A stretch of 64,000 nucleotides of DNA from Pomphorhynchus laevis (lineage: Eukaryota > Acanthocephala > Palaeacanthocephala > Echinorhynchida > Pomphorhynchidae): contig WNNJ02002922.1 of NCBI GenBank assembly GCA_012934845.2, forward strand, positions 24,648 to 88,647, read 5' to 3'. Positions within the stretch are counted from its first letter, which is position 1, and every line of letters begins with the position of its first letter. The position numbers and the translations under genes were made by a program. The notes beneath the pieces are model-generated. The model made no database searches and was not told where the DNA came from. It was given only the letters and a program-made list of their open reading frames with translations. Below are positions 23,342 through 34,465 of the stretch, in pieces.

Positions 23342-25715
23342 ACAACAACATGCACAAAATCAAAGTGTTAAACAGTTCACAGGCTTTTAGATATCTTATA
23401 AACTTCTGCCACTGATTGAAGGCTACAAAAATCACAACATACATGTGTCCCAAGATTAAACCAGTGAAAACTACGTGGATACTTTGCCATGCTGCTTGAA
23501 GAATGTCCCATTGGTATAACTGTTGTGGTTGCGCTGCTGGCCTATGCGTCCGGCACAATATTTATTGCTCGACATATCTTTCTATGTCATTGACTAACCC
23601 GGGCTACCAACATAATAGTCGAGCAACGCTTTTCATTGCGCAAATTCCGGGATTGCCCCAAATGCAGCTTCTCTACTGCCTGTGTTCGCAACGTTACGGG
23701 AACTACGAATCGTTGTAACCATAGAATCATTCAATTTTTGGATGATATTTCGTTTTTTTTTCGAGCCGCGTATGGCTGTAATTGATCTTCACAATTATTC
23801 GCATAACCACCTTCTAAATATCGTCTTACTCGCTGTATAATTTGGTTATTTAAGCTCGCTGTGCGTAATTCGTATGCTGACAATCCGATCTTTGTTGCGT
23901 CATGGTTGAGCAACATGTGTACTCTCTTTCCATCGACGTTCTCCTTATTTACTTCTTTTATAGGCAGTCTCGACAGTGAGTCCGCGGTTGCCCACTTGAC
24001 ATCTTCTTTTAAAGGATCTACCGGTTCCAAAAATCCAAAATCGACATGATCTTTTAGTAATTACTCCTCTTGCTCGGGGAGATGAAACAGTACCCGTCTA
24101 CTTTGATAACATTGTACTCGCAGCAGAGTCAACATTAAGAGGAACTGTATAGTTGCGTTTGGGTCGTTCGTTATTATTGAATAAATGTGCATAATCAACG
24201 AGTAACGCCTTCTCCTCCGTGTTCGATGTCTCCTTATCCTTCAGCATTATTATCTTCCCTGCTGCCTTTGTACCATGAAATGCAACATTCTACGGCCAAC
24301 GTAAACCAAATGCCTTGATCCAAGGTTTACCAAACAAACACCGTACCGCGTTTTCTGCAATTATAGCACTTAATCTTAGTGTCGTTGTATTTAATTGTAC
24401 TTCACCTGGCATTTTCCAATAATAGTCAAGACATGATCCTTATACGTTTTCAAAGTCACAGCGCGACGGATTGGCGGTCTTCCTATCTGACACCACGTTT
24501 CTTCAGTGATCACCGTTACGCTGGCTCCTGTGTCAAACTTTATGTTACAATGAATCCCGTTTAGTGTGACTAGAATTGTCGGCACCATAGTGATATTTCA
24601 GCTACGTCCACCTTATTCAAGTAATCTGAGCGATCGGTAACTTCTATCGTTGAAATCTCGTTAACATGTCTACTACAACAGGAAATCTCGAAATGGTCTT
24701 TCTTCTGGTATCGCCGGCAGTCTTTATTCGATGCTGGACACTTTTGACTACATGCGTGTCTACGACCATATCGTTCACATACATTCAAGGTTGTTCTGCG
24801 TTGCATGGTATGCTCTTGTTTTACAATCGCAATATCTGCCAGCTAACCTTTCGGTGATATTGGTTGACTCGAAAATTTGATGTTTGTGCTGTCGTGTTCA
24901 TTATTGACTGCCATTCCTTACGTCTTCGTTGGAGAAGCTTATATATATTGCAAATCCTTGATACGTCCTTTAATGATGGATTATCTAAACGCAGCAATGT
25001 ATTCCGGACATAATCAGGGGGCGTCTTTATAATAATATGATCCCGTATACGGGCATCCACTGCGTCTTTTTTGTTTACAATTTCTGGCTCGAAGAATCTG
25101 CAATGTCTTGTCTTTTCTCTTAGACGAACAGCCACGTGGAATATGGTAATGTATCATTCATTTCGCATTGGTTGAACTCTTATCTTGCTGCCAGCACGGG
25201 TACAGCTTGTTAAAAATGCTTGTTCAGTTGCTCAACCAATATTGCAAATGCGTGTTCTTCAATTATTTTCCCACGTTGAGTTGCGATATTAATTGAAAAC
25301 CGGCAGTGCCTATTCACGGCATAAATAGCTATTTTTTCTTGTCTTCACACAATGCCCTGTGCTTGAAAGTGGAATTGTCATTGATCTCTGTAATCCTTCC
25401 AAGATTCCCTTGGTATGTCGAATGATTTGAACGGAGATACTAATCTTCCGCGTGATGATTCACTGCTTGTTCGGAGTTGTTTATTACGATCTAGCAGCTC
25501 TTGCAAAATTTGCCGCTGCAACAGAATGTTCGTCAGGACCTCGTTGCCACTTGTCATAATTAAGGAAGGTTAGCTTCTCCATCGCAAAGGAAGGTTAGAA
25601 CCTTTTGTAAAACGGAAACAACATGCACAATCATCGATGTGCACAAATCAACATGCACAATCGATGTGCGCAACATGCACAAAATCAAAATGTTAAACGG
25701 TTCACAGGCTTTTTA
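23342..25715 (-). mobile_element. Gypsy (Ty3-like) LTR retrotransposon fossil, broken
   Basis: On the minus strand the parts run right to left: a gag-like segment (about 25560-24821), a Cys/His knuckle region (about 24806-24640), an aspartic protease with the DTGA motif (24588-24391), a linker with ADSLSRLP typical of the end of gypsy RNase H (24030-23731), and an integrase zinc-binding and partial core region (about 23690-23370). The RT is absent and the element is broken in many places. A ~45-bp direct repeat (23347-23392 and 25671-25715, starting CAACATGCACAAAATCAAA) marks both ends and may be LTR remnant. It sits inside LINE copy B and is therefore younger than that LINE. Confidence 0.75.
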
Positions 25716-25974
25716 TAGACGGTTACCCATAATGAGCTAAGTCATTATGCGTCATTTACCGCATCATTCATCGTGTTGACCGCCGGTAAGACATAATGAG
25801 CTAACTCATTATGCGTCATGTACAGCATCATTCACCGGTATCCATTGTGCGCCCCTGCAGTGTTGGTTTTTCCGGAGAGCGCTGTTTTACGATCGAAGTT
25901 GTGACTTGTCTTCGATTTCTCATAAATTTAACTTCCATGTTATGTAATATTCTGATGACATTCCCACTCACTTG
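25716..25974. other. Scrambled junction between gypsy fossil and LINE copy B
   Basis: It contains a direct duplication of a palindromic segment, CATAATGAGCTAACTCATTATG-like (25729-25775 and 25796-25834). It also contains a displaced piece of LINE RT near 25900-25960 that matches the YADD region at 15440-15500. The LINE segment equivalent to 13410-14880 of copy A is missing here. Confidence 0.6.
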
Positions 25975-27503
25975 CATAAAAATATCTGCCACTATATCAC
26001 CCTTTCTAACCACATTGTTCAACTCGTCCATCCGTAGCCGTACATTTCCTTACATCTGGAAATGCGCCACTGTTCGTCCTCTCATCAAAAAGCAATCTCT
26101 CGACTCCTCACTATCATCTTCGTACCGTCCTATATCATTTCTCTCAACCCTCTCTAAACTCCTTGAGCGTCTCGTTCTCAAGCAAATTAATATATATATC
26201 TTGTCCTCCAACTTATTTCCTCCCTTCCAAGCCGCTTTTCGCTCTAATTACTCTACTGAAATTGCCTGTCTTAAAGTTTATAACGACTTACCCATACCGC
26301 GCGATTATAATTTATGTAGTGTCATAGTTTCTCTTGACCTATCGTCTGCTTTTGACATCGTCGATCACTCAATTCTTCTTCATCGCCTTTGTCATGATTA
26401 TGGCTTCTTTTTACCCACTGTATCATGGTTTTCTTCATATCTACCAAACCTTACATTACTCGTCTATTCTAATTCTTCTCTCTCCCATCCTTCATCCATT
26501 CCATCAATTTTCCACAAGGCTCCGTATTAGCCCTTTTGCTTTTCTCTCTTCTCGGTGAGTTGTCTTCTATTTCTCATATATTAAACTTCCATGTTATACA
26601 ATATGCTGATGATATTCTCATCTATGCTCATGCACCTGCTTATCGTATTCATGATCTTAGTGTTTCCGATTTGGACTGTCTTGTCTCAATTTCCAATCAT
26701 CTTACTTCCCTTCGCCTTTCTCTGAATCCTGATAAATCCAAAATTATGTTGATCCTACCTCGACGCCTCGGCTTAGAACATCCCTCCGTATCATTAAATT
26801 CTACAATTCTTCCTATCGTTGATAATCTCTTTTTTCTTATGCTTCCATTTGGACAACCGAATTTCACTTAAATCTTTCGTTGGAGATAAAGTAAGCTCAT
26901 CGACCTTGATACTCCGCAACCTCCGTCAAATTCGTAGATTGATCGATTTCCCTTCTTGTATGACTCTCATATCTTCTATCCTTTTTTCTAGACTCGATTA
27001 TTGTTTTAGTCTATTTTCCAACTCACCTAAATCTACTCTTCTTCCACTATAACGCATCGTCAACGCAGCTGTCCGAATTCTCCTCCGTCTTCGTCGTTTT
27101 GATCATACATACCATTATCTTGCTTGCCTCGATTTGCCTACAATTTATTGTCGTGTTCAAATTCGTCTTCTTATCGTTGCTTTCCGCCTTGTAACTCTTC
27201 ATACCCCTTCATTTCTCAACCTTCCTTTTCTTGATAATTCTCGTCCTGTTTACTGTTCCTTGCGTTCCTGTAATTCCCTTCTTTTACATGTCCCAAACTA
27301 CTCTACCTCCTTTGGACTCCGCTCCTTCCTGGTGGCTGCTCCTCTATCGTGGAATCATCTGCCCATTCATATACGCCAATCAACTTCCCTGCAGTGCTTC
27401 AAACGACAAATCCGATCCCATTTTAACAATTTATCTGCTTGACTTTTCATTTTTGTTTGTGGACTTGTAAGCGTACAGCTTGTACGCATTTGCCACATTA
27501 AAT
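25975..27503 (+). mobile_element. CR1/L2-type LINE, copy B, RT and 3' part
   Basis: The RT is better preserved than in copy A: SRTFPYIWKCATVRPLIKK, SSYRPISFLSTLSKLLERLV, FQAAFRSNYSTEIACLKVYN, IVSLDLSSAFDIVDHSILLH, then the catalytic VIQYADDILIYAH near 26605, LIDFPSCMTLISSI, and the C-terminal IHIRQSTSLQCFKRQI. The 3' end is near TTAAATAAATTTG at 27500. Frame changes occur around 26500-26540 and 26870, and a stop at 27050. It reads straight across the point where copy A holds the Penelope-like insertion. Confidence 0.85.
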
Positions 27504-27554
27504 AAATTTGTATTATTATAATATGTATAGTAACATTAATATTAATATTACCGT

Positions 27555-28282
27555 ATTATAAATTTACAATGAATTATAGGTTTTCATTTTCATAGTAAAT
27601 TTTATATAAGTTTTCCAAATGTTTATCTTTGATGTATTAATCAGCTTACATAAGTAATCATTTAAGTTATTATATAACGAACTGTAAATTTTATTTTTGT
27701 CGTTGTTGTTATTTAATCTTTATTTATACCCTTTTGATAGCAGCTTTCTTAATTCACAATTTTCAATTAATTCTAGATTATGGGTACATATATGTTCATT
27801 TATTTTATCAAAACTAAGACTTTTACAATTGCATTCTGTTTCCATTATGTTTCTAATATTATCGTTACATATTGATTTTAATTCTTTATTATAATTACAA
27901 ATTTTTCGTCCTAATGGTGGCAGGAGTTTATACCTTATTTTAGGAATATATTTACTTAAATCTGACCCTATTATTTCTTTACTTTTAGAATTATTTAAAA
28001 GTCCGGCTATATTTATGTTATCTATACATTTATTAATGAAGTTTATGGTTAATGTGTATTTTCTATTGTTATTATTAATATTTATTATCCATTTTATTAT
28101 CCATTTACATACCACGAAGGTCGAAAAAACGCAAAGTACGCAGAAATAATTACAAGAATTGAGCAAGCGGCATTCCACCCGATGATTTTCTCGACAGTTG
28201 GAGGAATAGGTCCTGTAGCAAACAGTGTGATTAAGTGGATTGCCACTAGACAGGCAGAAAAAGACGTAGATAGGTATGATGA
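27555..28282 (-). mobile_element. Inverted copy of the RLE/Penelope-RT junction
   Basis: This is the reverse complement of 17954-18690. It carries the RLE tail (28282 to about 28100) fused to the N-terminal part of the Penelope RT (27720-28178; the 152-residue minus-strand frame is identical in sequence to the start of the frame at 18058). Identity is very high near the junction and falls towards 27560. It ends at an 81-bp satellite. Confidence 0.85.
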
Positions 28283-28283
28283 T

Positions 28284-28852
28284 ATTTTAAGTTATATAAT
28301 AAACAATGGTAAACTATGAATGACAATATAGAAAAAATAAATAATATATTAATAATCAATAAACATTTTAAGTTATATAATAAACAATGGTAAACTATGA
28401 ATGACAAAATAGAAAAAATAAATAATCTATAAATAATCAATAAACATTATAACTTATATAATAAACAATTGTAAACTATGAATGATAATATAGAAAAAAT
28501 AAATAATATATAAATAATCAATAAAAATTAAAAATTATATAATAAACAATTGTAAACTATGAATGATAATATAGAAAAAATAAATAATATATTAATAATC
28601 AATAAACATTTTAAGTTATATAATAAACAATGGTAAACTATGAATGACAAAATAGAAAAAATAAATAATCTATAAATAATCAATAAACATTATAACTTAT
28701 ATAATAAACAATGGTAAACTATGAATGACAATATAGAAATAATAAATAATATATAAATAATCAATAAAAATTAAAAATTATATAATAAACAATTGTAAAC
28801 TATGAATGATAATATAGAAAAAATAAATAATATATTAATAATCAATAAACAT
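28284..28852. repeat. 81-bp satellite, 7 units
   Basis: Seven head-to-tail units of 81 bp, AT-rich, each with ATATAATAAACAATGGTAAA or the ATTG variant. Units 2-3-4 and 5-6-7 match pairwise better than neighbours do, giving a 243-bp higher-order repeat. The minus-strand ORF 28246-28440 is a by-product. Confidence 0.9.
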
Positions 28853-29164
28853 TATAAGAATAATGGAATTATTATAAGAATATTGGAATTTTTGATTAAG
28901 TCATTTCAGATAGGTTACGTATTTCGAAATCATTATTACGAGTTTAATTATTATATGAGAGTCAATTAAGTAGTCGTCAAGAAGTGACATGATAACTGAG
29001 TCGTGAATCAAAGTCAAGTCTATCAATCAACACCAATTTATATATATGCCGAATTTCGTAAGAAATCCTGAACCGCTATTTACTCAGCTCATCCGTGCAC
29101 CACCATTATATATAATGCTTTTTATTGTGTAGTGTGTTTTGATAAAGAACAGTATTCCGGAACA
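28853..29164. other. Spacer without recognised gene
   Basis: AT-rich to mixed sequence; no ORF or RNA gene is recognised. Confidence 0.5.
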
Positions 29165-29445
29165 TTTTAAATACAAATAGATTAAAACAAATAGATTATA
29201 ATAAAATATAGAAAAAATAATATTAACAATAAAAATAAATATTACAATTTGTTATATGATGACTAATATTCTTACTTTAGTGAAAGCTTAAATACATCTT
29301 AAATTATCTTCCATGTATTTGAGCATCAATTAAAGTAAGAATATTAGTCATCATATAACGAATTGTAAAATTTATTTATTTTTGCTATTATTATTTTTTC
29401 TATATTTTATTATAATCTATTTGTTTTAATCTATTTGTATTTAAT
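29165..29445. repeat. Long palindrome next to a Penelope fragment
   Basis: Arms of roughly 115 bp (about 29168-29285 and 29325-29443) with a ~40-base spacer. The arms read AAATACAAATAGATTAAAAC... and its complement. The right arm runs directly into the Penelope RT fragment at 29440, suggesting a fold-back event during insertion. Confidence 0.8.
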
Positions 29446-29641
29446 CTATATTTATACCCTTTTGATAGCAGCTTTCTTAATTCACAATTTTCAATTAATT
29501 TTAGATTATGGGCACATATATGTTCATTTATTTTATCAAAACTAAGACTTTTACAATTGCATTCTGTTTCCATTATGTTTCTAATATTATCTTTACATAT
29601 TGATTTTAATTCTTTATTATAATTACAAATTTTTCGTATTA
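29440..29641 (-). mobile_element. Penelope RT N-terminal fragment
   Basis: The reverse complement of about 18340-18520 (encoding ICNYNKELKSI... to LRKLLSKGYK) with a few substitutions. It is truncated at ATTTTTCGT (29630-29640). Confidence 0.8.
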
Positions 29642-30089
29642 AAATATATATATTTTAATATAAATATTAAAATATTTAAAATATATATATTTAATATTCA
29701 ATCAAGTTCCTTGATTGCAAATACAAAAAAGAGCTGTAATCTCTTAACTGAAAAAGTGATTGTTTAAATATCTGATTGTTTAAATAGTTGATGTCGATTT
29801 ATATATTTTTGTTTTTTTTTGAAAATATATCGAATTTATTATTAAATTTTTATTATTATTACGTGAGTGTTTTTAATCTGAGCAAAATTACACTTTTATT
29901 TTTTATACGTTTTAATATATTTATCTTAAATGATAAATACCGTTTATAACATTTCATCATAGATAGATCATTTATCAATTGGAATTCATAATTTTTAATT
30001 TAAAATATATTCATTATTTATAATCACATGAATACGTGAGTGTTTTTAATTGAAACAAAATTACAATTTTACTATAATATTTTTATCAT

Positions 30090-30165
30090 TGGGGCTGAAT
30101 CAAAGCAAATAAGAAATTATTTTTTATATCTCGCTAACCTCTGTTAGCTTCTTCAGAAAATTACA
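30090..30165 (-). repeat. Penelope end with hammerhead-like stem motif
   Basis: The minus strand reads CTGAAGAAGCTAACAGAGG, then TTAGCGAGATAT. A 6-bp stem (GCTAAC/GTTAGC) is flanked by CTGA-x-GA and GA-x-A, the layout of a hammerhead core with decayed positions. It is one of about eight such motifs in the window. Confidence 0.5.
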
Positions 30166-30354
30166 GTAATACCGGATCGTTATCCTTGGGAGGAACGTTG
30201 AATTTTTTTCTTTTCAATTGTTTTTTTTTCAGGTAACACAGTAGTTTCTTATGATGACCTACAATCTTCAATCTGTATAATGTTTAATTTATAATATTAA
30301 TAGGTCTGCAAGTATATTAATCGGTTATGAATATTATTTTTCTGGATTACCATT

Positions 30355-30640
30355 TTTAAATTACTCTAAGCTAGCCGTCATTCTAAGCTAGGGTTAATTC
30401 AAAGCTAGGATTAATTCAAAGCTTGGGTTCATTCTAGACTAGTGGTAATTCTAAGCTAGCAGTTTTTATAAGCTTGCGGTCATCCTAAGCTAGCTGTCAT
30501 TCTAAGCTAGCTGTCATTCTAAGCTAGCAGTTATTCAAAGCTATCGTTTTTAAGCTAGCGGTCAATATAAGCTATCGATCATTCTAAGCTAGTGGTCTTC
30601 AAAGCTAAGATAGTGAATATTCTAAGATTGCTAATATTCT
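30355..30640. repeat. Degenerate ~18-bp minisatellite (CTAAGCTAGC core)
   Basis: About 14 units with core TTCTAAGCTAGCGGTCA and variable spacing of 16-20 bp. It abuts the right arm of the 1-kb inverted repeat. Confidence 0.8.
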
Positions 30641-30644
30641 AAGT

Positions 30645-31698
30645 TTTTATACGATATATAACTTATCGGACAACTTTTTTGTTGTTTTTCGAATCTTCAA
30701 CTTTAAAAAGTCACATATGTCAAACACACAGTACGCGTTAAGATTTGTGTTGAGGAACAGGGCCGACATGGTAACATAGTAGTTCCTCGAAATGACTTTC
30801 ATTTTTTATTCTAAATCGGTTTATAAAAATACAGTTATGAAATTTATTTTTTACGACAATGATATTTCGAATTTAAAATTTATTTGTATCGCAGAATATT
30901 TAGTTTCAGTTAAGTGATTTGATTTACTAATTAATAGTTATAAATATAATGTAGTAACTCGCTGTTTTAATATTATTCGTCAAGTAAATTGTATATTTAA
31001 ATGTCTCAATTTCGGATAAAAAAATAATTGTCATGTTAATGGGCTTTAACATCAATATTTGGATGTGCACATTCTTTGTTTCCAATATTAGATTTTGATG
31101 TTTGGGTTACTATTGTATATAATAATTTAAATTCACACTGTTAATAGCTCAAGAATAAATCGCTTGTTTTTTTTTAAATTGACACTGTTTAAAGCTCAAC
31201 AATAAATCACTTGTTTATATATGCATATATAAAGTAATTGTGTAGTTTATTAAATATAAACATTTTTTTATAATCATTTATATTTTATATCCATTTATTA
31301 CCATTTTGTAATCATTTTTAAATATCATTTTAAATCAATTTTAATTAATCGGTTGATAAAAATTTTTTGTAAGACTAGAATATAATTTATTTTATGTGGC
31401 AAATGCAGACGGAATAGATTTTAGGTCCACCCAAATAAAACAAATATTTCCAGTATTAAATTTTAATGAAGTTTTAGTTAAGTGATTTGATTTACTAATA
31501 AATATAATATAAAATATTATATATAATGTAAATATACACATTATAATTACATATGATAATTATTATAAATGACATAATAGGTGAATATACATGCCTCTGA
31601 TGATTGCTGAACCAATAGGGACCGAAATCTGATAACATATCAGTTCTTACTGATGATCTGCAAGCTTGATTCTAATAAATGATATATTATCTATTAAT
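30645..31698. repeat. Right arm of the ~1 kb inverted repeat
   Basis: The reverse complement of 1-1016 with slightly more sequence. It contains three spaced segments related to Penelope terminal repeats: one around GGCCGACATGGTAACATAGT (30771), end motifs near 30913 and 31480 (TTAAGTGATTTGATTTAC), and CTGATGATTGCTGAACC... followed by CCGAAATCTGATAACATATC (31598-31640). It has no coding content. Confidence 0.8.
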
Positions 31699-31739
31699 AA
31701 TTTCATAAAAATTCTTCATAAGATCGGATACTTCCATTT

Positions 31740-32220
31740 TTAAATTTATACATTTCCCCGCTAAACGGCTACACTGATCACTGAAACAGGAAAGCACGGG
31801 CTTGAGGTTCAGAAGTTGCTCGGATTAAACGTGCGCCAAATTCATAAAGGAACTAGAGAGAAAGTGGCCCGATCACTCCTGTGCTTTCAACTGCCACAAG
31901 CGTGAACATTTATTGACGTCTATCAATGTTAGCGTATTTGTTAACTTTTATAGTTTCGGCGTTCTTTACACACTATCCGCGTTGTATACCGAAGTGCAAA
32001 AATTGCTAGGTGCTGTGGTATCCACACAAGTGAAGTCCCATAGAAGCAGTCTATCAGACGACCACGGAGTCAGTGTTTCACCATCAGGTCATTTGCCGTC
32101 AACCCTGCAGACTCTAGTAGGGCTTCAACCGTGAAGGGATGCCAGCGGAAGTCAATGTCGCCTTTAGAAGATTGTTCGCGTCGGCAAGGCGGGAATGGCG
32201 AGCAATCATATGTTATTTGT
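31740..32220 (-). mobile_element. RLE family 2 endonuclease fragment
   Basis: The minus-strand reading MIARHSRLADANNLLKATLT, SAGIPSRLKP, MFTLVAVESTGVIGPLSL and FGARLIRATSEP aligns with the C-terminal domain at 57831-58277 (RHSQHAEVNNIIRMAL, IPSRLEPSG, FTPVAIET). It has several stops. It is GC-richer than its surroundings. The plus-strand ORF 31913-32134 is a shadow. Confidence 0.7.
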
Positions 32221-32924
32221 CGATAATGATTTTAAATATTTGAAGAGTGAAGCGTGCGTGAAATGTATTACTTTAATAATTATTACCGAGTATTTTCTGA
32301 ACTAATTGAAAGTATTGATATGATAGAATAAAAAATGGATTTATCCAATCTATATCTATATATTTTATAATGCAATCTTTATTTTTAATACAATATTACT
32401 ATAATCTTTATATTTTTATTACTAATAAGATAAATATTAAATATGAACTGAAGCCTAACTTCATCAATCAGCTATATAAGTGACTGCATAAGTTCATACT
32501 GATGACCCTAATCGTTATTCTAGTAAATGCTTTATTAATCTGTTCATATCAATACTGGGTTTCAAAATTACTTTTTAAAGTTAAGATATTATCATTTTTA
32601 AACTTTATATATACATTGTCCATTATAAATTACAGAGGAGGTGGATAAATCTGCAGCTATAATTTAAATATTTGAATATATAATTTATATCATTTATAGC
32701 TGTGAATGCAGCAGCTTTTTAAGAATGTTGCGGTTATAATCACAATCCTGCATGCAATATTTGCTCTATTAAACTAAAAGTTATCTTTTACTGACAAATT
32801 AAACAAATTTAATTTTTTAATTGATATTCGAGCTATATTTGAGTACAGCAATCAAATATGAAAATTTGGATGATTACAATCTAAATAAAAAAAACCTGTC
32901 TATGCACACGGTTATCATGAGAGA
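32221..32924. other. AT-rich spacer, no gene seen
   Basis: No ORF, repeat or RNA gene of note is recognised. Confidence 0.5.
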
Positions 32925-33200
32925 GAAAGAAGAATCGATACCTTGAAAGGATAGTTGATATGGAGCGAGGGAGTTTCTTCCCACTAACATTTTCGACAAG
33001 TGGTGGACAGGTCAAAATTCGTCATAAGGACAATTGCGGACAGAACGGCAGATAAAACGGGCAAGAAATATAATATCATTGCGTCGGAAATTCGCTGATC
33101 AATTAGCGTTGCTTTGGCCAGGGCATCATCTCGTTGTCTAAGGGATCCGCGCTACCATATTCCCGGTTCCTATCAGTTCACCAGCACCCGTAAAATCGAC
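32925..33200 (+). mobile_element. RLE family 1 C-terminal fragment
   Basis: The + reading NRYLERIVDMERGSFFPLTF, then STSGG, and after a frame change KYNIIASEIR and ISVALARASSRCLRGSA, is the conserved tail of RLE family 1 (compare 4640-4880). No RT is nearby, so it is a 3' fragment. Confidence 0.75.
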
Positions 33201-34465
33201 ATCCCTACGCAAATATTTTCATCGCAGAATCCCTCTTCGTGCCAAGACTCTGGACTTCAGGGCCACTCTGCCAAAACATGAAATATTAATTTGTTGATAT
33301 GCATAGCAGATTTCGCGGTAGACTTGAAGAAGTTTACGAGGATTGACGAATTTTCTCTAATTTAATTATCAATTTTTGTTTTTAATAATGTAGTTACATT
33401 TAAAAAAATCTAAATACAAAATAGTTATCTACGAGATGACATTAGTTGTGCCCTTGTTTTTCAAAGTATTCTCGTATTTTTATCTTTACCATTATATAAT
33501 TATAAAGCTGTACTATTTTATAAATGATAAAACAAACTTATTCTTATATTTCAAAACTAAGACAAAACTAGACAAAAAAATAATCTATGCACAGTTAAAC
33601 CGTTTACTTTTTTGCTCTTTTTCACTTGAATGAATGAAGTTTTGTTTATATGATATAGCGTATTCCGATTGCCATCCTGAAAAGTGTTGATTGTCATATT
33701 TCTCTTTGTCGTTTCGGACGATTAACACAGAACCTGCTATATGATCATTATATGACAAGAAAGTAAAGCTTGATAGAGCTGTATACTACTATAGTCTAAA
33801 AGATATAACGAATCGTTTCTCTTTTTGTTTAATTTTCTATATTACAGCTCTATCCGTGATAGCTGAATGTTAAAAACACTTGTTTTCAAGAAACAGCTTT
33901 ACTTTTTCACTATCTGAAGTGCTAAAATTGGAACGGAAAAGATAATTTAAGTGAAATTACTTATCTAATCAAGAAGCAAAGCAGACTACAAGGTAACTAT
34001 TATCTACCCGAGCTACCGATTAAATTATTTCACTTGTAGGTTCAACATCCAAAAGTTCACATGATAGTCAGGTAAATTAATGCAAATTCATAATCTTATT
34101 CATAATTTTAATTCTGATACAACGTCTGTTTTTATTAGTCAATTCATAAAAATGACTTTTTAAATTTCAATTTGTTATTTTAACTTGATTTAAATTATAC
34201 AAAATCTAAAAACAATTATTAATTTTATTATTTAATTATTAAATTTTGATTTAGCATTATTATGTTTTGTTTAGTTTATAATTATATTAAATACGTAGAC
34301 TCATTTAGCTGATTTGATTTATAATGTTGCGGTATAACAACAACCTTTTTTAGCTTTTTGACTGAAATTTTTTTAATTCTATTTTTAAATATTTTACTGT
34401 GAACTCATTTTTAGCAATAAAATTATTGTGAGTTAGTTCCAGCAAACATTTGTACGAACTAGTTA
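33201..34465. other. AT-rich region with one Penelope-type tail
   Basis: At 34100-34320 it carries a terminal-repeat tail like 20210-20430, ending GTAGACTCATTTAGCTGATT. The 65-codon ORF at 33436 is AT-rich and hydrophobic and not supported. Nothing else is seen. Confidence 0.6.

Noticed and set aside
1-31698. Giant virus-like DNA transposon (Polinton type) inferred from the long inverted repeats
   Set aside because: No polymerase B, retroviral-type integrase with packaging ATPase, or capsid genes were seen inside; the only integrase piece belongs to a gypsy fossil on one LINE copy.
31913-32134. 73-codon plus-strand ORF as a gene
   Set aside because: The opposite strand shows a clear RLE family 2 domain; this is its shadow.
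33436-33633. 65-codon hydrophobic ORF
   Set aside because: Composition-driven, no start context, no homology recognised.
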